DNA of 64,000 nucleotides from UWMA-0277 sp965183885 (lineage in GTDB: Bacteria > Bacteroidota > Bacteroidia > Flavobacteriales > BACL11): positions 868,001 through 932,000 of the forward strand of contig OZ238992.1 in NCBI GenBank assembly GCA_965183885.1. The letters are read 5' to 3'. The notes under the pieces are model-generated. The model searched no databases and had not been told where the DNA came from. It saw only the letters and a program-made list of their open reading frames with translations. Shown one piece after another: positions 28,720 through 36,803 of the stretch. The position numbers and the translations under genes were made by a program. The number at the start of each line of letters is the position of its first letter. Within the stretch, counting starts at the first letter, position 1.

Positions 28720-29634
28720 TTATAATATTGGCTTTAAATAGTTTTGAGTAAAAAATACAACACCATCAGAATTAAGATGATGATGATTATAATAATATTT
28801 AGGGTCTAAAACACTTTCTGAGTAATCGTATACCTTTACTCCATACTTATCCTGCATTTCATTAGCAAATTCCATGGTTTTATTATGTCCATTCCATTTC
28901 CCAAAAAGAGCTGGAGGTACTATTAAAATACAAGAGGAATTATATTCTTTAATTAACTGTATTGTTTGTTCTACTATCTTTATGCTCTTATCAAATTGAT
29001 AGTGTTGTAAACCTTTTTTATGAGTAAAATTAAGTCCACCTGTAACTTTTGCTGAATCTAATTTAGTAAGAAAATTTTGTTTCTTATTGTACGACCTTGG
29101 CTTATGCTCTTTCCAATCAGAACTATATTTACTATGCACATAGGAATATAGTCGCTGAGTTTTATTCTCTGCACTAAAAATCAAGTATCTCATAAAAAAA
29201 TCAAATTCAAAAGACTCAAAGTCAAATGTTTTAGAAGCTATAGGAAGTCCTGTATGATACAACATAGGAGGAGATAGTATATAAACTATCTGATTTGTTT
29301 TATTTTTTTTCTCATAAAAATATTTTAAATAAAAATACTGTTCATTAACACCACATTTACCTCCACCTTGCCCAATATTAATAAAATGCTTATTTAATAT
29401 CGTATCCAATCTTAAGTGGTTTTTATGCCTTGAAAAATTGCGAGCATGAGATATCCCCATAAGAAGAAAATCATACTGCTTATTTTCCTCCATCACAAGA
29501 AGATTACTTTCAGTTTCATAATTTTTAAAACCTTTTTCCTTAATTAGGATAGACATTATTTTAGCTCCTAATAATATTATCATCCCAAAAAAAAGAGTGT
29601 AACCTAATACCTTTATTATAAATCTACTTATCAT
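28720..29634 (-). CDS. SGNH-hydrolase-like membrane-anchored protein (partner of MBOAT)
   Basis: A 304-residue protein with an N-terminal membrane anchor (about 5-28) and an extracytoplasmic domain. LLMGISHARNF resembles the GxS block of SGNH/DltD/AlgX-like proteins, and the C-terminal NHHHLNSDGV resembles their DxxH block, though the Asp-His spacing is not standard. It follows the MBOAT gene by 2 bp. In alginate and teichoic-acid systems an MBOAT protein passes acyl groups to such a partner, which puts them on a polymer. Family assignment is by motif and context only. Confidence 0.65.
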   Translation of the reverse strand: MISRFIIKVLGYTLFFGMIILLGAKIMSILIKEKGFKNYETESNLLVMEENKQYDFLLMGISHARNFSRHKNHLRLDTILNKHFINIGQGGGKCGVNEQYFYLKYFYEKKNKTNQIVYILSPPMLYHTGLPIASKTFDFESFEFDFFMRYLIFSAENKTQRLYSYVHSKYSSDWKEHKPRSYNKKQNFLTKLDSAKVTGGLNFTHKKGLQHYQFDKSIKIVEQTIQLIKEYNSSCILIVPPALFGKWNGHNKTMEFANEMQDKYGVKVYDYSESVLDPKYYYNHHHLNSDGVVFFTQNYLKPIL

Positions 29635-29636
29635 TA

Positions 29637-31094
29637 TTAAAATGCAAAATATATAAACTCTGTCTTATCAAAATTCCCAAAAACAAATATTGAGACTCCA
29701 ATAATAAGATAAAATGTTCTCCTTCCAACTTTACTTAAAAACCCTTGATTATAAAAAACTAAACCATGCTGCTTTTCTCTTTGCAACCATTCTGTTAAAG
29801 TTAATAATGCAACAAATACAAATATGATATTTAAAGGTACAGTTTTTAAATCTAAGACTAAATCAGAATAAAAAGGAGCACTAACTAATGTATTAATATA
29901 AGAAAAGGCATGAACAATACTATCTGCTCTAAAAAAAATCCAAGCTATTACCGTAATTGAAAAAGTAAAACCTATTTGGAGTAACTCCTTAATATTTGGG
30001 AAATAATGCTCTATAGCAACAATATCTGTATTATCTCTATTAGTACCAAGTAACATTAATGGAACAAAATATAATGCATGCAATAGTCCCCAAGCAATAA
30101 ACGTAAGGTTTGCACCATGCCAAAACCCACTTACAATAAAAATAACAAATACATTTCTGAGTTTTAGCATCACACTCCCTCTACTTCCTCCTAAGGGAAT
30201 ATAGAGATAGTCTCTAAACCATGTTGATAGCGAGATGTGCCAACGCCTCCAGAATTCTGCAATATCTCTTGAGAAATATGGAAATGCGAAATTTTGCATT
30301 AAATTAAACCCAAATAATCTAGCTATTCCTATAGCAATATCTGAATACCCTGAAAAATCACAATAAATTTGAAATGCAAATAATACAGCTCCAATTACTA
30401 ATAATGATGATGGATAAGCTTCATAATTCTCAAAGATATCATTTACATAAACAGCACAATTATCTGCAATAACAATTTTCTTAAAAAAGCCCCATAACAT
30501 TTGTCTTAAACCATCCACACTCTTATTGTAATCAAACTTTCTTTTACTAAAAAACTGAGGTAATAAATTTGTTGCTCTTTCAATAGGGCCTGCAACTAAC
30601 TGAGGGAAAAAGCTAACAAAAGCAAAAAATGCAATAATGTCTCTAGTAGGTTTTAACTTCTTTTTATATACATCAATAGTATAACTTAGAGTCTGAAAAG
30701 TATAAAAACTAATTCCTACAGGAAGAATAATATTTAATCTAGTAGCCTCAATAGTATATCCAAAGAATGTAAATGCATCAGTAAAGCTATCAATAAAAAA
30801 ATTGAAATACTTAAAGAAACCAAGGAAGCCTAAATTCACAATAATACTTGTAGCCAACAGCAACTTCCTTCTTTTCTTAAAGCTCTCCTTTACTAGGAAT
30901 ATCCCAATAAAATAATCAATAAAAGAACTAAAAATAATTAGCGATAGAAACCTCCAATCCCACCACCCATAAAAGAAATAACTTACTACTAGTAATAAAG
31001 CATTTTGTAGCTTTAGATTTTTATTTGTTATAAACCAATACAGCAGAAATACAATAGGTAAAAACAACGCAAACTCTATGGAATTAAATAACAT
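29637..31094 (-). CDS. MBOAT-family O-acyltransferase (AlgI/DltB-like)
   Basis: A 485-residue multi-pass membrane protein with about 10-12 helices. The MBOAT landmarks are present: PVGISFYTFQTLSYTIDVY, FPQLVAGPIERA, the FWRRWHISLSTWFRDYLYIP motif and the essential His in SGFWHGANLTFIAWG. These proteins move acyl (usually acetyl) groups across the inner membrane for O-acetylation of extracellular polysaccharide. The next gene is the likely periplasmic acceptor-side partner. A -7 promoter element lies upstream at 31132-31139. Confidence 0.95.
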   Translation of the reverse strand: MLFNSIEFALFLPIVFLLYWFITNKNLKLQNALLLVVSYFFYGWWDWRFLSLIIFSSFIDYFIGIFLVKESFKKRRKLLLATSIIVNLGFLGFFKYFNFFIDSFTDAFTFFGYTIEATRLNIILPVGISFYTFQTLSYTIDVYKKKLKPTRDIIAFFAFVSFFPQLVAGPIERATNLLPQFFSKRKFDYNKSVDGLRQMLWGFFKKIVIADNCAVYVNDIFENYEAYPSSLLVIGAVLFAFQIYCDFSGYSDIAIGIARLFGFNLMQNFAFPYFSRDIAEFWRRWHISLSTWFRDYLYIPLGGSRGSVMLKLRNVFVIFIVSGFWHGANLTFIAWGLLHALYFVPLMLLGTNRDNTDIVAIEHYFPNIKELLQIGFTFSITVIAWIFFRADSIVHAFSYINTLVSAPFYSDLVLDLKTVPLNIIFVFVALLTLTEWLQREKQHGLVFYNQGFLSKVGRRTFYLIIGVSIFVFGNFDKTEFIYFAF

Positions 31095-31131
31095 TTAAAA
31101 ATGCTTGAATAGTACTAATAGTTAATTTGCA

Positions 31132-31139
31132 CAAATATA
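31132..31139 (-). promoter_or_regulatory. Candidate -7 promoter element for MBOAT gene
   Basis: Minus-strand TATATTTG matches TAnnTTTG, 37 bp before the MBOAT ATG and downstream of the atp-operon terminator, consistent with a separate transcription unit. No -33 element seen. Confidence 0.4.
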
Positions 31140-31161
31140 GAAGATTCAGATGATTTAAAAT

Positions 31162-31193
31162 AAAAAAAACCCTCTTCCAAGGAAGAGGGTTTT
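31162..31193 (-). terminator. Rho-independent terminator of the atp operon
   Basis: Perfect inverted repeat 31166-31178 / 31181-31193 (core CCCTCTTCC) with a 2-base centre, which opens to a small loop in practice. On the minus strand it is followed by a run of eight U residues, so it terminates transcripts coming from atpG, 23 bp upstream. Confidence 0.9.
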
Positions 31194-31216
31194 AACAATA
31201 ACATATTATATGCTAC

Positions 31217-32080
31217 TTATCCATTTAATGCTTCAGCACCACCAACAATCTCAAGGATCTCTCCAGTAATTGCAGCTTGCCTTGCTTTATTGTAGGTTAA
31301 AGTTAAGTCTTTTTTCAACTCTGAGGCATTATCAGTTGCCTTATGCATAGCAGTCATTCTTGCTCCATGCTCAGCAGCATGAGAATCTAAAACTGCTTTA
31401 AACAATTGTGTTTTTAATGATTTTGGAATTAATTGCTCAACAATTTCTTGTTTTGTAGGTTCAAATAAATAATCTCCAACTATAGCGCCCTCATTTTCAG
31501 TAGTTTGTACTGGTAAAAAGTTTTCATTCATGATTATTTGAGTAGCAGCATTTTTAAACTGATTGTATACTAAAATAACTTTGTCATAATCTCCAGCAAC
31601 ATACTGATCCATTATTCCTTCAGCAATCTTTGCAACATTATCAAAAGTTAAATCAGCAAACAACTCATCATGAGTACTTGCTACATTAAACCCATTCTTT
31701 GAAAAATGCTCAGATGATTTTTTACCAATTGAAAGAATACTAACATTAGCTCCAGCATATTCGCTAGCAATTAATGCTTTTGCACTTTTCATAATATAGG
31801 CATTAAAACCACCACACAATCCTCTATTAGATGTTACAGTAACTAAAAGCACATTATTAACAGCTCTTTCTTCAGTATAAAGACCTCCATCCGACCCTTC
31901 TAAACTTGCACTTAGGTTTTCTAATAACTCGGTCAACTTATTTGCATAAGGTCGCATCTGAGTAATAGCATCCTGCGCTCTTTTAAGCTTAGCAGCAGAT
32001 ACCATTTTCATTGCTGAAGTAATCTGCATAGTTGACCCAACAGATGTAATTCTTGACCTTATCTCTTTTAAGTTAGCCAT
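31217..32080 (-). CDS. atpG: F0F1 ATP synthase subunit gamma
   Basis: Central rotor shaft of F1. 287 residues; N-terminal helix MANLKEIRSRITSVGSTMQI and the C-terminal helix ending ARQAAITGEILEIVGGAEAL are diagnostic. The central Rossmann-like segment (VTSNRGLCGGFNAYIM) is also intact. Last gene of the operon, 3 bp after atpA and just before a strong terminator. The beta (atpD) and epsilon (atpC) genes do not follow, as in other Bacteroidetes where they are at a separate locus. Confidence 0.98.
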   Translation of the reverse strand: MANLKEIRSRITSVGSTMQITSAMKMVSAAKLKRAQDAITQMRPYANKLTELLENLSASLEGSDGGLYTEERAVNNVLLVTVTSNRGLCGGFNAYIMKSAKALIASEYAGANVSILSIGKKSSEHFSKNGFNVASTHDELFADLTFDNVAKIAEGIMDQYVAGDYDKVILVYNQFKNAATQIIMNENFLPVQTTENEGAIVGDYLFEPTKQEIVEQLIPKSLKTQLFKAVLDSHAAEHGARMTAMHKATDNASELKKDLTLTYNKARQAAITGEILEIVGGAEALNG

Positions 32081-32083
32081 GTT

Positions 32084-33664
32084 TTAGTTTGCGTATTTAG
32101 AAGATAAATCAGCAGCAACAGTTTCTAAAGTTGCTTTAATCTCATCAGTTAATTTTCCAGCAGCTAAATCATTTAATACACCTTCATGCTTAGCATGTAA
32201 GAACGCTAAATATTCTGCTTCAAACTCCTTAATTCTGTTTACAGGAACATTCATTAATAAACCATTAGTACCACAGTAAATAATTGCAGCTTGCTCCTCA
32301 ACTCTTAATGGAGCATATTGCCCTTGCTTTAAGATTTCAACATTACGCTTTCCTTTTTCAATTACAGCATTAGTTGCTGCATCTAAATCAGAACCAAACT
32401 TAGCAAATGCCTCAAGTTCTCTATATTGTGCTTGGTCAAGTTTTAAAGTTCCTGAAATCTTTTTCATTGACTTAATTTGAGCTGCTCCACCCACACGAGA
32501 TACTGAAATACCTACATTAATTGCAGGACGAACTCCAGATAAGAATAGATTTGACTCTAAAAAAATCTGACCATCAGTAATAGAAATTACATTTGTTGGA
32601 ATATAAGCAGATACATCTCCTGCTTGTGTTTCAATAATTGGTAAAGCTGTTAAAGAACCCCCACCTTTTACTAATCCTTTTAAAGACTCAGGTAAATCGT
32701 TCATTTGAGCAGCAATAGTATCATCGTTAATTACTTTTGCAGCACGCTCTAATAATCTTGAGTGTAAGTAAAATACATCACCAGGATATGCCTCACGTCC
32801 TGGAGGTCTTCTTAATAATAAAGATACCTCACGGTAAGCTACAGCTTGTTTTGATAAATCATCAAATACAATTAAAGCTGGACGACCTGTATCTCTAAAG
32901 AACTCTCCAACTGCAGCACCTGCTAAAGGAGCATAAAATTGCATCGGAGCAGGATCAGAAGCACTTGCTGCAACAATTACAGTATAAGGTAAAGCTCCTG
33001 CTTTTTCTAAAGTATCAACTAAACCAGCTACTGTAGATGCTTTTTGTCCTACTGCCACATAAATACAGAATACAGGCTCTCCTTTATCATAAAATTCTTT
33101 TTGATTGATAATTGTATCAATAGCAACTGCTGTTTTTCCAGTTTGTCTATCACCAATAATCAACTCTCTTTGTCCTCTTCCTACAGGAATCATAGCATCA
33201 ACTGCTTTTAATCCTGTTTGTAAAGGCTCATCAACTGGCTGACGATAAATTACACCTGGCGCCTTTCTTTCAATTGGCATTTCATAAGTTGTTCCTGCAA
33301 TAGGTCCTTTTCCATCAATAGGATTACCCATTCCATCAACAACTCTACCCAACATTCCTTCACCTACATTAATAGATGCAATTCTGTTTGTTCTTTTTAC
33401 AGTATCACCTTCCTTAATTCCTTTTGAAGGCCCAAGAAGTACAACTCCTACATTGTCTTCCTCAAGATTCAATACGATACCTTGTAATCCGTTTTCAAAT
33501 TCAATTAACTCACCCGATTGTGCGTTAGTAAGCCCATAAATACGAGCAATACCATCCCCAACCTGTAATACAGTTCCTACTTCTTGTAGTTCTGCTTCAG
33601 ATTTAAATCCTGATAATTGTTGTCTTAAAATTGCTGATACTTCAGCTGATTTTACTTCTGCCAT
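32084..33664 (-). CDS. atpA: F0F1 ATP synthase subunit alpha
   Basis: Non-catalytic nucleotide-binding subunit of F1, 526 residues. The Walker A motif GDRQTGKTAVAI, the Walker B region ALIVFDDLSKQAVAYREVSL, and the signature SRVGGAAQIKSMKKISGTLK with the conserved Arg near the catalytic interface are all present. The N-terminal crown domain (GLTNAQSGELIEFENGLQGI) is normal. It is 3 bp upstream of atpG and 14 bp downstream of atpH. Confidence 0.98.
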   Translation of the reverse strand: MAEVKSAEVSAILRQQLSGFKSEAELQEVGTVLQVGDGIARIYGLTNAQSGELIEFENGLQGIVLNLEEDNVGVVLLGPSKGIKEGDTVKRTNRIASINVGEGMLGRVVDGMGNPIDGKGPIAGTTYEMPIERKAPGVIYRQPVDEPLQTGLKAVDAMIPVGRGQRELIIGDRQTGKTAVAIDTIINQKEFYDKGEPVFCIYVAVGQKASTVAGLVDTLEKAGALPYTVIVAASASDPAPMQFYAPLAGAAVGEFFRDTGRPALIVFDDLSKQAVAYREVSLLLRRPPGREAYPGDVFYLHSRLLERAAKVINDDTIAAQMNDLPESLKGLVKGGGSLTALPIIETQAGDVSAYIPTNVISITDGQIFLESNLFLSGVRPAINVGISVSRVGGAAQIKSMKKISGTLKLDQAQYRELEAFAKFGSDLDAATNAVIEKGKRNVEILKQGQYAPLRVEEQAAIIYCGTNGLLMNVPVNRIKEFEAEYLAFLHAKHEGVLNDLAAGKLTDEIKATLETVAADLSSKYAN

Positions 33665-33678
33665 TTTTTTATTGTTTT

Positions 33679-34236
33679 TTAGAAGTCCTGTAAATACAGG
33701 TTTTTATTAAATGTTTGTCTTAATTCAGAAATTGCTTTTGATACACTAGCATCTAATTGCTTATCGCCCATTCTGATGATTGCGCCACCAATAATAGTTG
33801 AATCAACCTTCTCAGTTAACTCAACATCTTGTTCTCCGTGTTTTTTAATGAAACCAATAACCTCTGCTCTAAGCTCCTCATCTAAAGGAACAGCTGTAGT
33901 TACAGTTGCTGTTTCAATTTTATTATGTGCTTTATATAAAGAAATAAAACTCTTAGCAATATTAGCTAATAAGTTTTCTCTTTTCTTAGTCGTAATTAAG
34001 TTAATAAACGACATACTTAATTTCCCTAACTTACCTGTAAAAATCTCATCTAAAATTCTTAACTTCTGATCTGTTTTTACAATAGGGCTTTTAAGTAAAG
34101 AAGAAAGCTCTTTACTTGAAGAGCAAATACCATCAAGTACTACCATATCCTTATGAGACTGGTCTAGTTCATTTTGCTCAATTGCTAATTGCAATAAAGC
34201 TTTTGCATATCTTATTGTTACTCTTGATTGCTTCAT
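33679..34236 (-). CDS. atpH: F0F1 ATP synthase subunit delta
   Basis: Peripheral-stalk subunit connecting the b dimer to the top of F1. 185 residues, with the family N terminus (VTIRYAKALLQLAIEQNELD) and the C-terminal beta segment with DSTIIGGAIIRMGDKQLDAS. Full length. It lies 6 bp downstream of atpF and 14 bp upstream of atpA. Confidence 0.95.
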   Translation of the reverse strand: MKQSRVTIRYAKALLQLAIEQNELDQSHKDMVVLDGICSSSKELSSLLKSPIVKTDQKLRILDEIFTGKLGKLSMSFINLITTKKRENLLANIAKSFISLYKAHNKIETATVTTAVPLDEELRAEVIGFIKKHGEQDVELTEKVDSTIIGGAIIRMGDKQLDASVSKAISELRQTFNKNLYLQDF

Positions 34237-34242
34237 TGCTTA

Positions 34243-34743
34243 CTAGTTAAGTTCGTTACTTTTTAAAGCCTCTGCAACTAACTCTTTTTGCTTATTTTTA
34301 TCAGACAATTCTGTCTTTAAAATTTTCTCAGCAATCTCAATTGACATGTCAGCAAGCTGATTTTTAAGCTCAGTAACAACTTTCATTTTTTCATTGTTAA
34401 TTTGCTCTTTAGCTGAAATTAAAATTTTATCTGCTTCAGTAGTTGCTTCTTCCTTAGCGTCATTTACAATTTTATCTTTCATCTCTCTTGCTTCTTTTAA
34501 CAAAGCATCTCTTTCAACTCTTGCTTCAGCTAAAATTCTTTCGTTATCTGCATTAAGCGCTTGCATTTCTGCTTTTGCTTTTTCAGCTAAATCTAAAGAG
34601 TTTTTAATTCCTTCTTCTCTTTCTTCAACAGCTGTCAAAATTGGTTTCCATGCAAACTTCTTTAATATGAATATAAGAATAACAAACAATAGTGTTTGCC
34701 ACATAAATAATCCTGCTGAAAACTCATTTAATAACTTCTCCAT
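34243..34743 (-). CDS. atpF: F0F1 ATP synthase subunit b
   Basis: Peripheral-stalk subunit of 166 residues: one N-terminal membrane helix (about 9-28) followed by a long charged alpha-helix (KKFAWKPILTAVEEREEGI onward) that dimerises. The leader just before the ATG is A-rich, with three A6C-type repeats, and above that stands the 17-bp atpE/atpF hairpin. No Shine-Dalgarno is visible, as usual in Bacteroidetes. Confidence 0.96.
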   Translation of the reverse strand: MEKLLNEFSAGLFMWQTLLFVILIFILKKFAWKPILTAVEEREEGIKNSLDLAEKAKAEMQALNADNERILAEARVERDALLKEAREMKDKIVNDAKEEATTEADKILISAKEQINNEKMKVVTELKNQLADMSIEIAEKILKTELSDKNKQKELVAEALKSNELN

Positions 34744-34773
34744 TTTTGTTTTTTGTTTTTTGTTTTTTTAAAT

Positions 34774-34812
34774 AACATCAAAACTATAAGCAACCCTTAT
34801 AGTTTTGATGTT
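34774..34812 (-). promoter_or_regulatory. Perfect 17-bp hairpin between atpE and atpF
   Basis: Arms 34774-34790 and 34796-34812 are perfectly complementary with a 5-base loop. It begins 11 bp after the atpE stop in the transcribed (minus) direction. What follows on that strand is A-rich, not U-rich, so it is not a normal intrinsic terminator. A plausible job is to protect the 3' end of an atpE-containing mRNA or to mark a processing site, which could help make more c subunit than b subunit. The role is inference; the structure is directly visible. Confidence 0.75.
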
Positions 34813-34822
34813 TAGGTGTTTG

Positions 34823-35014
34823 TTAAGCAGCAAATAAAGCCGCAAACCCAATACCTTCAATTAATGCTGCAGCAATAATCATTGCAGTCTGAATTTTGGC
34901 AGTAGCTTCTGGTTGTCTTGCAATAGCCTCCATTGCTGACCCACCAATTTTACCAATACCTAATCCAGCTCCGATAACGATTAATCCAGCTCCTACGATA
35001 TTTGGAATTGTCAT
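34823..35014 (-). CDS. atpE: F0F1 ATP synthase subunit c
   Basis: Rotor-ring subunit of 63 residues with two membrane helices joined by the polar loop ARQPEA. The ion-binding Glu is in AALIEGIGF. The Na+-type ligands of Ilyobacter c subunit (Gln in helix 1 and Ser/Thr after the Glu) are replaced by Ile and Gly/Ile, so proton coupling is likely. It is 40 bp downstream of atpB. Confidence 0.97.
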   Translation of the reverse strand: MTIPNIVGAGLIVIGAGLGIGKIGGSAMEAIARQPEATAKIQTAMIIAAALIEGIGFAALFAA

Positions 35015-35054
35015 AATTAAATTGATTTAAAATTAAACACTCTAGTTAATATTA

Positions 35055-36098
35055 TTAATGATCATCATGTTCAGCAACAGCAGCTCCAAAATAAAGCGCT
35101 GTTAACATGGTGAAAATATATGCTTGTAAAAAAGCTACTAATAGCTCAATAAATGATAAAAATAACGTTAATCCGAAAAATGCTCCTTTAGCGAAGTAAT
35201 TTGCAAAAGCATACATTACAGCAATTAAACTCATTAACACAATATGACCCGCCATAATGTTAGCGTACAAACGAATCATTAATACAAATGGTTTTACAAA
35301 AACACCTAACAATTCAATTGGCGCTAAAATAAACTTCATTGCTACAGGAACTCCTGGCATCCAAAAAATATGCCCCCAATATGCTTTATTTGCAGTTACA
35401 TTTGTAATTACAAATGTAAGAATTGCTAAAGAAAAAGTAATAGCAATATTACCTGTAACATTAACCCCTAAAGGAGTCATTCCTGCTAAATTCATAAACC
35501 AAATAAAGAAGAATACAGTAAGTAAATAACTCATGTACCTTTTATAATGCTTTTCACCAATGTTTGGTCTAGCGATATCATCTCTAACAAATAAAACTAA
35601 TGGCTCTAATAACCTTCCAAAACCAGTTGGAATAGCGCCTTTCTTATATGATCTTGCCAATGAAGAAAAAGACACAAATAATAATAGAGACATTAATATA
35701 ATCAAAAATACATTCTTCGTTATTGATAAATCTAAAGGGTGTAAACCACTTGCTTCAGTGATATGACCATGATCTAAAGAATATGTTCTTCCGTTAATTG
35801 TATAAGGAATTTTTGTATGATGTTCTCCATCAAATCTTGATGACATAAATATATCAAAAGACCCTTCAGCATAAAGAATGATTGGTAAAGGAAAAGAAAC
35901 GCCATGCGTAATTGTAAAACTATGATCATCTGCAAGGTGATGCTGAATAGTTTCTTTTTTGTCTTTTTGCAAATCATATTCTGTTTCAGCATGGTGCGTT
36001 ACGCTTTCCGCATGCTCATTAGTATGATCTTGGGCAATTAATTGAAAGTTAAATAAACTTGCAATTACTAGGGTAAAAATTACTTTTTTTAATCTCAT
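35055..36098 (-). CDS. atpB: F0F1 ATP synthase subunit a (with signal peptide and His-rich N-terminal extension)
   Basis: Stator channel subunit, 347 residues, about 100 longer than E. coli AtpB. It starts with a signal peptide (1-22, ending LIAQ), then a His/Glu-rich segment (DHTNEHAESVTHHAETEYD) and a further periplasmic part. Membrane helices begin near residue 125. The essential Arg is in MIRLYANIMAGHIVL. The C terminus ends AEHDDH. Long, secreted-type N termini are typical of AtpB in Bacteroidetes. A -7 promoter element at 36136-36143 suggests an internal operon promoter. Confidence 0.96.
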   Translation of the reverse strand: MRLKKVIFTLVIASLFNFQLIAQDHTNEHAESVTHHAETEYDLQKDKKETIQHHLADDHSFTITHGVSFPLPIILYAEGSFDIFMSSRFDGEHHTKIPYTINGRTYSLDHGHITEASGLHPLDLSITKNVFLIILMSLLLFVSFSSLARSYKKGAIPTGFGRLLEPLVLFVRDDIARPNIGEKHYKRYMSYLLTVFFFIWFMNLAGMTPLGVNVTGNIAITFSLAILTFVITNVTANKAYWGHIFWMPGVPVAMKFILAPIELLGVFVKPFVLMIRLYANIMAGHIVLMSLIAVMYAFANYFAKGAFFGLTLFLSFIELLVAFLQAYIFTMLTALYFGAAVAEHDDH

Positions 36099-36135
36099 TT
36101 TATTCGACCTTTCTTGTCTTTTTTAAAAATCGGTG

Positions 36136-36143
36136 CAAAACTA
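36136..36143 (-). promoter_or_regulatory. Candidate -7 promoter element upstream of atpB
   Basis: Minus-strand TAGTTTTG matches TAnnTTTG, 37 bp before the atpB ATG in a 98-bp intergenic gap. The same octamer occurs upstream of the bactofilin gene (37204-37211). No clear -33 element. Confidence 0.45.
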
Positions 36144-36196
36144 AATAATTATACGGATTAGAGAGTATATTTTTTTACAAATTTTACCCTAATAAA

Positions 36197-36574
36197 TTAG
36201 GACTCCTTATTCAGCACTTTAATTAGAAGGGAAACCTCTACAACGAGAACAATAATGTATGGAATAAAAAAAGTAAAGAATTCTTGGCTACTTAAATCTC
36301 CATCCTCTTTAAAAAACGGAAGGAATATTGCAAAAAAAACAATAAACTTGAAAAAACTACCCCCCAAAAAATAAAATCCTAATAAGTCTGGCTTTGTTTG
36401 TTTAAATTTATAAATCACTGAAAAAATAAAAGAAGCCATCACGAAATTTATGAAATATGATTTTAATAATATTTCAAGAAATTGCTCCTCAAGGACAAGA
36501 AAAAAGTGGAGAAAAAAAGCAAACACTATAACAACAAAAGTGATTGCTAAACTTTTAAACAATGAATTATCCAT
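36197..36574 (-). CDS. DUF6168-like small membrane protein in AtpI position
   Basis: A 125-residue protein with four predicted membrane helices (about 9-28, 35-52, 65-82 and 98-118). It lies between AtpZ (1 bp upstream) and atpB, where other bacteria have atpI. Its sequence resembles the DUF6168 family as I recall it; function is unknown. The position suggests help in assembly of the c ring or membrane sector. 98 bp with a candidate promoter separate it from atpB. Confidence 0.7.
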   Translation of the reverse strand: MDNSLFKSLAITFVVIVFAFFLHFFLVLEEQFLEILLKSYFINFVMASFIFSVIYKFKQTKPDLLGFYFLGGSFFKFIVFFAIFLPFFKEDGDLSSQEFFTFFIPYIIVLVVEVSLLIKVLNKES

Positions 36575-36575
36575 C

Positions 36576-36803
36576 CTAATTATTTAATTCATTTAGTTGT
36601 TTTATTACACTATACATAGAAATGATTAAAGCCAACAAAACTCCCAAAATAGTAAACCAAGGTTTTTCAAAAGCATATTTTGAATCGAAGTATTCTCCCA
36701 AATACGCTCCTAAATAAACAGTTATTCCTATTTGAAAAGGGATAGATGTTAAAGCTAGATAACGATTAAGCGGTTTTTTCTTTTTGGTCGGTTTTTCCGG
36801 CAT
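36576..36803 (-). CDS. AtpZ/AtpI-family protein
   Basis: A 75-residue protein with a Lys-rich N terminus (EKPTKKKKPLNRY) and two membrane helices (about 17-33 and 47-68), as in AtpZ, an assembly/ion-transport helper of F-type ATP synthase. The segment GAYLGEYFDSKYAFEKPWFT between the helices is typical. The ATG lies 38 bp inside the 3' end of the bactofilin gene; no later Met precedes the helices, so the overlap looks real. Confidence 0.85.
   Translation of the reverse strand: MPEKPTKKKKPLNRYLALTSIPFQIGITVYLGAYLGEYFDSKYAFEKPWFTILGVLLALIISMYSVIKQLNELNN

Noticed and set aside
34774..34812. The atpE/atpF hairpin as an intrinsic terminator
   Set aside because: On the coding (minus) strand it is followed by A-rich sequence rather than U residues, and essential operon genes follow.
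34823..35014. Sodium-driven ATP synthase
   Set aside because: The Na+-ligand residues of the c subunit are not present; only the conserved Glu remains.
36188..36201. CCTAAT/ATTAGG palindrome at the end of the DUF6168 gene as a terminator
   Set aside because: Only a 2-base centre and no U tract; likely chance in AT-rich DNA.
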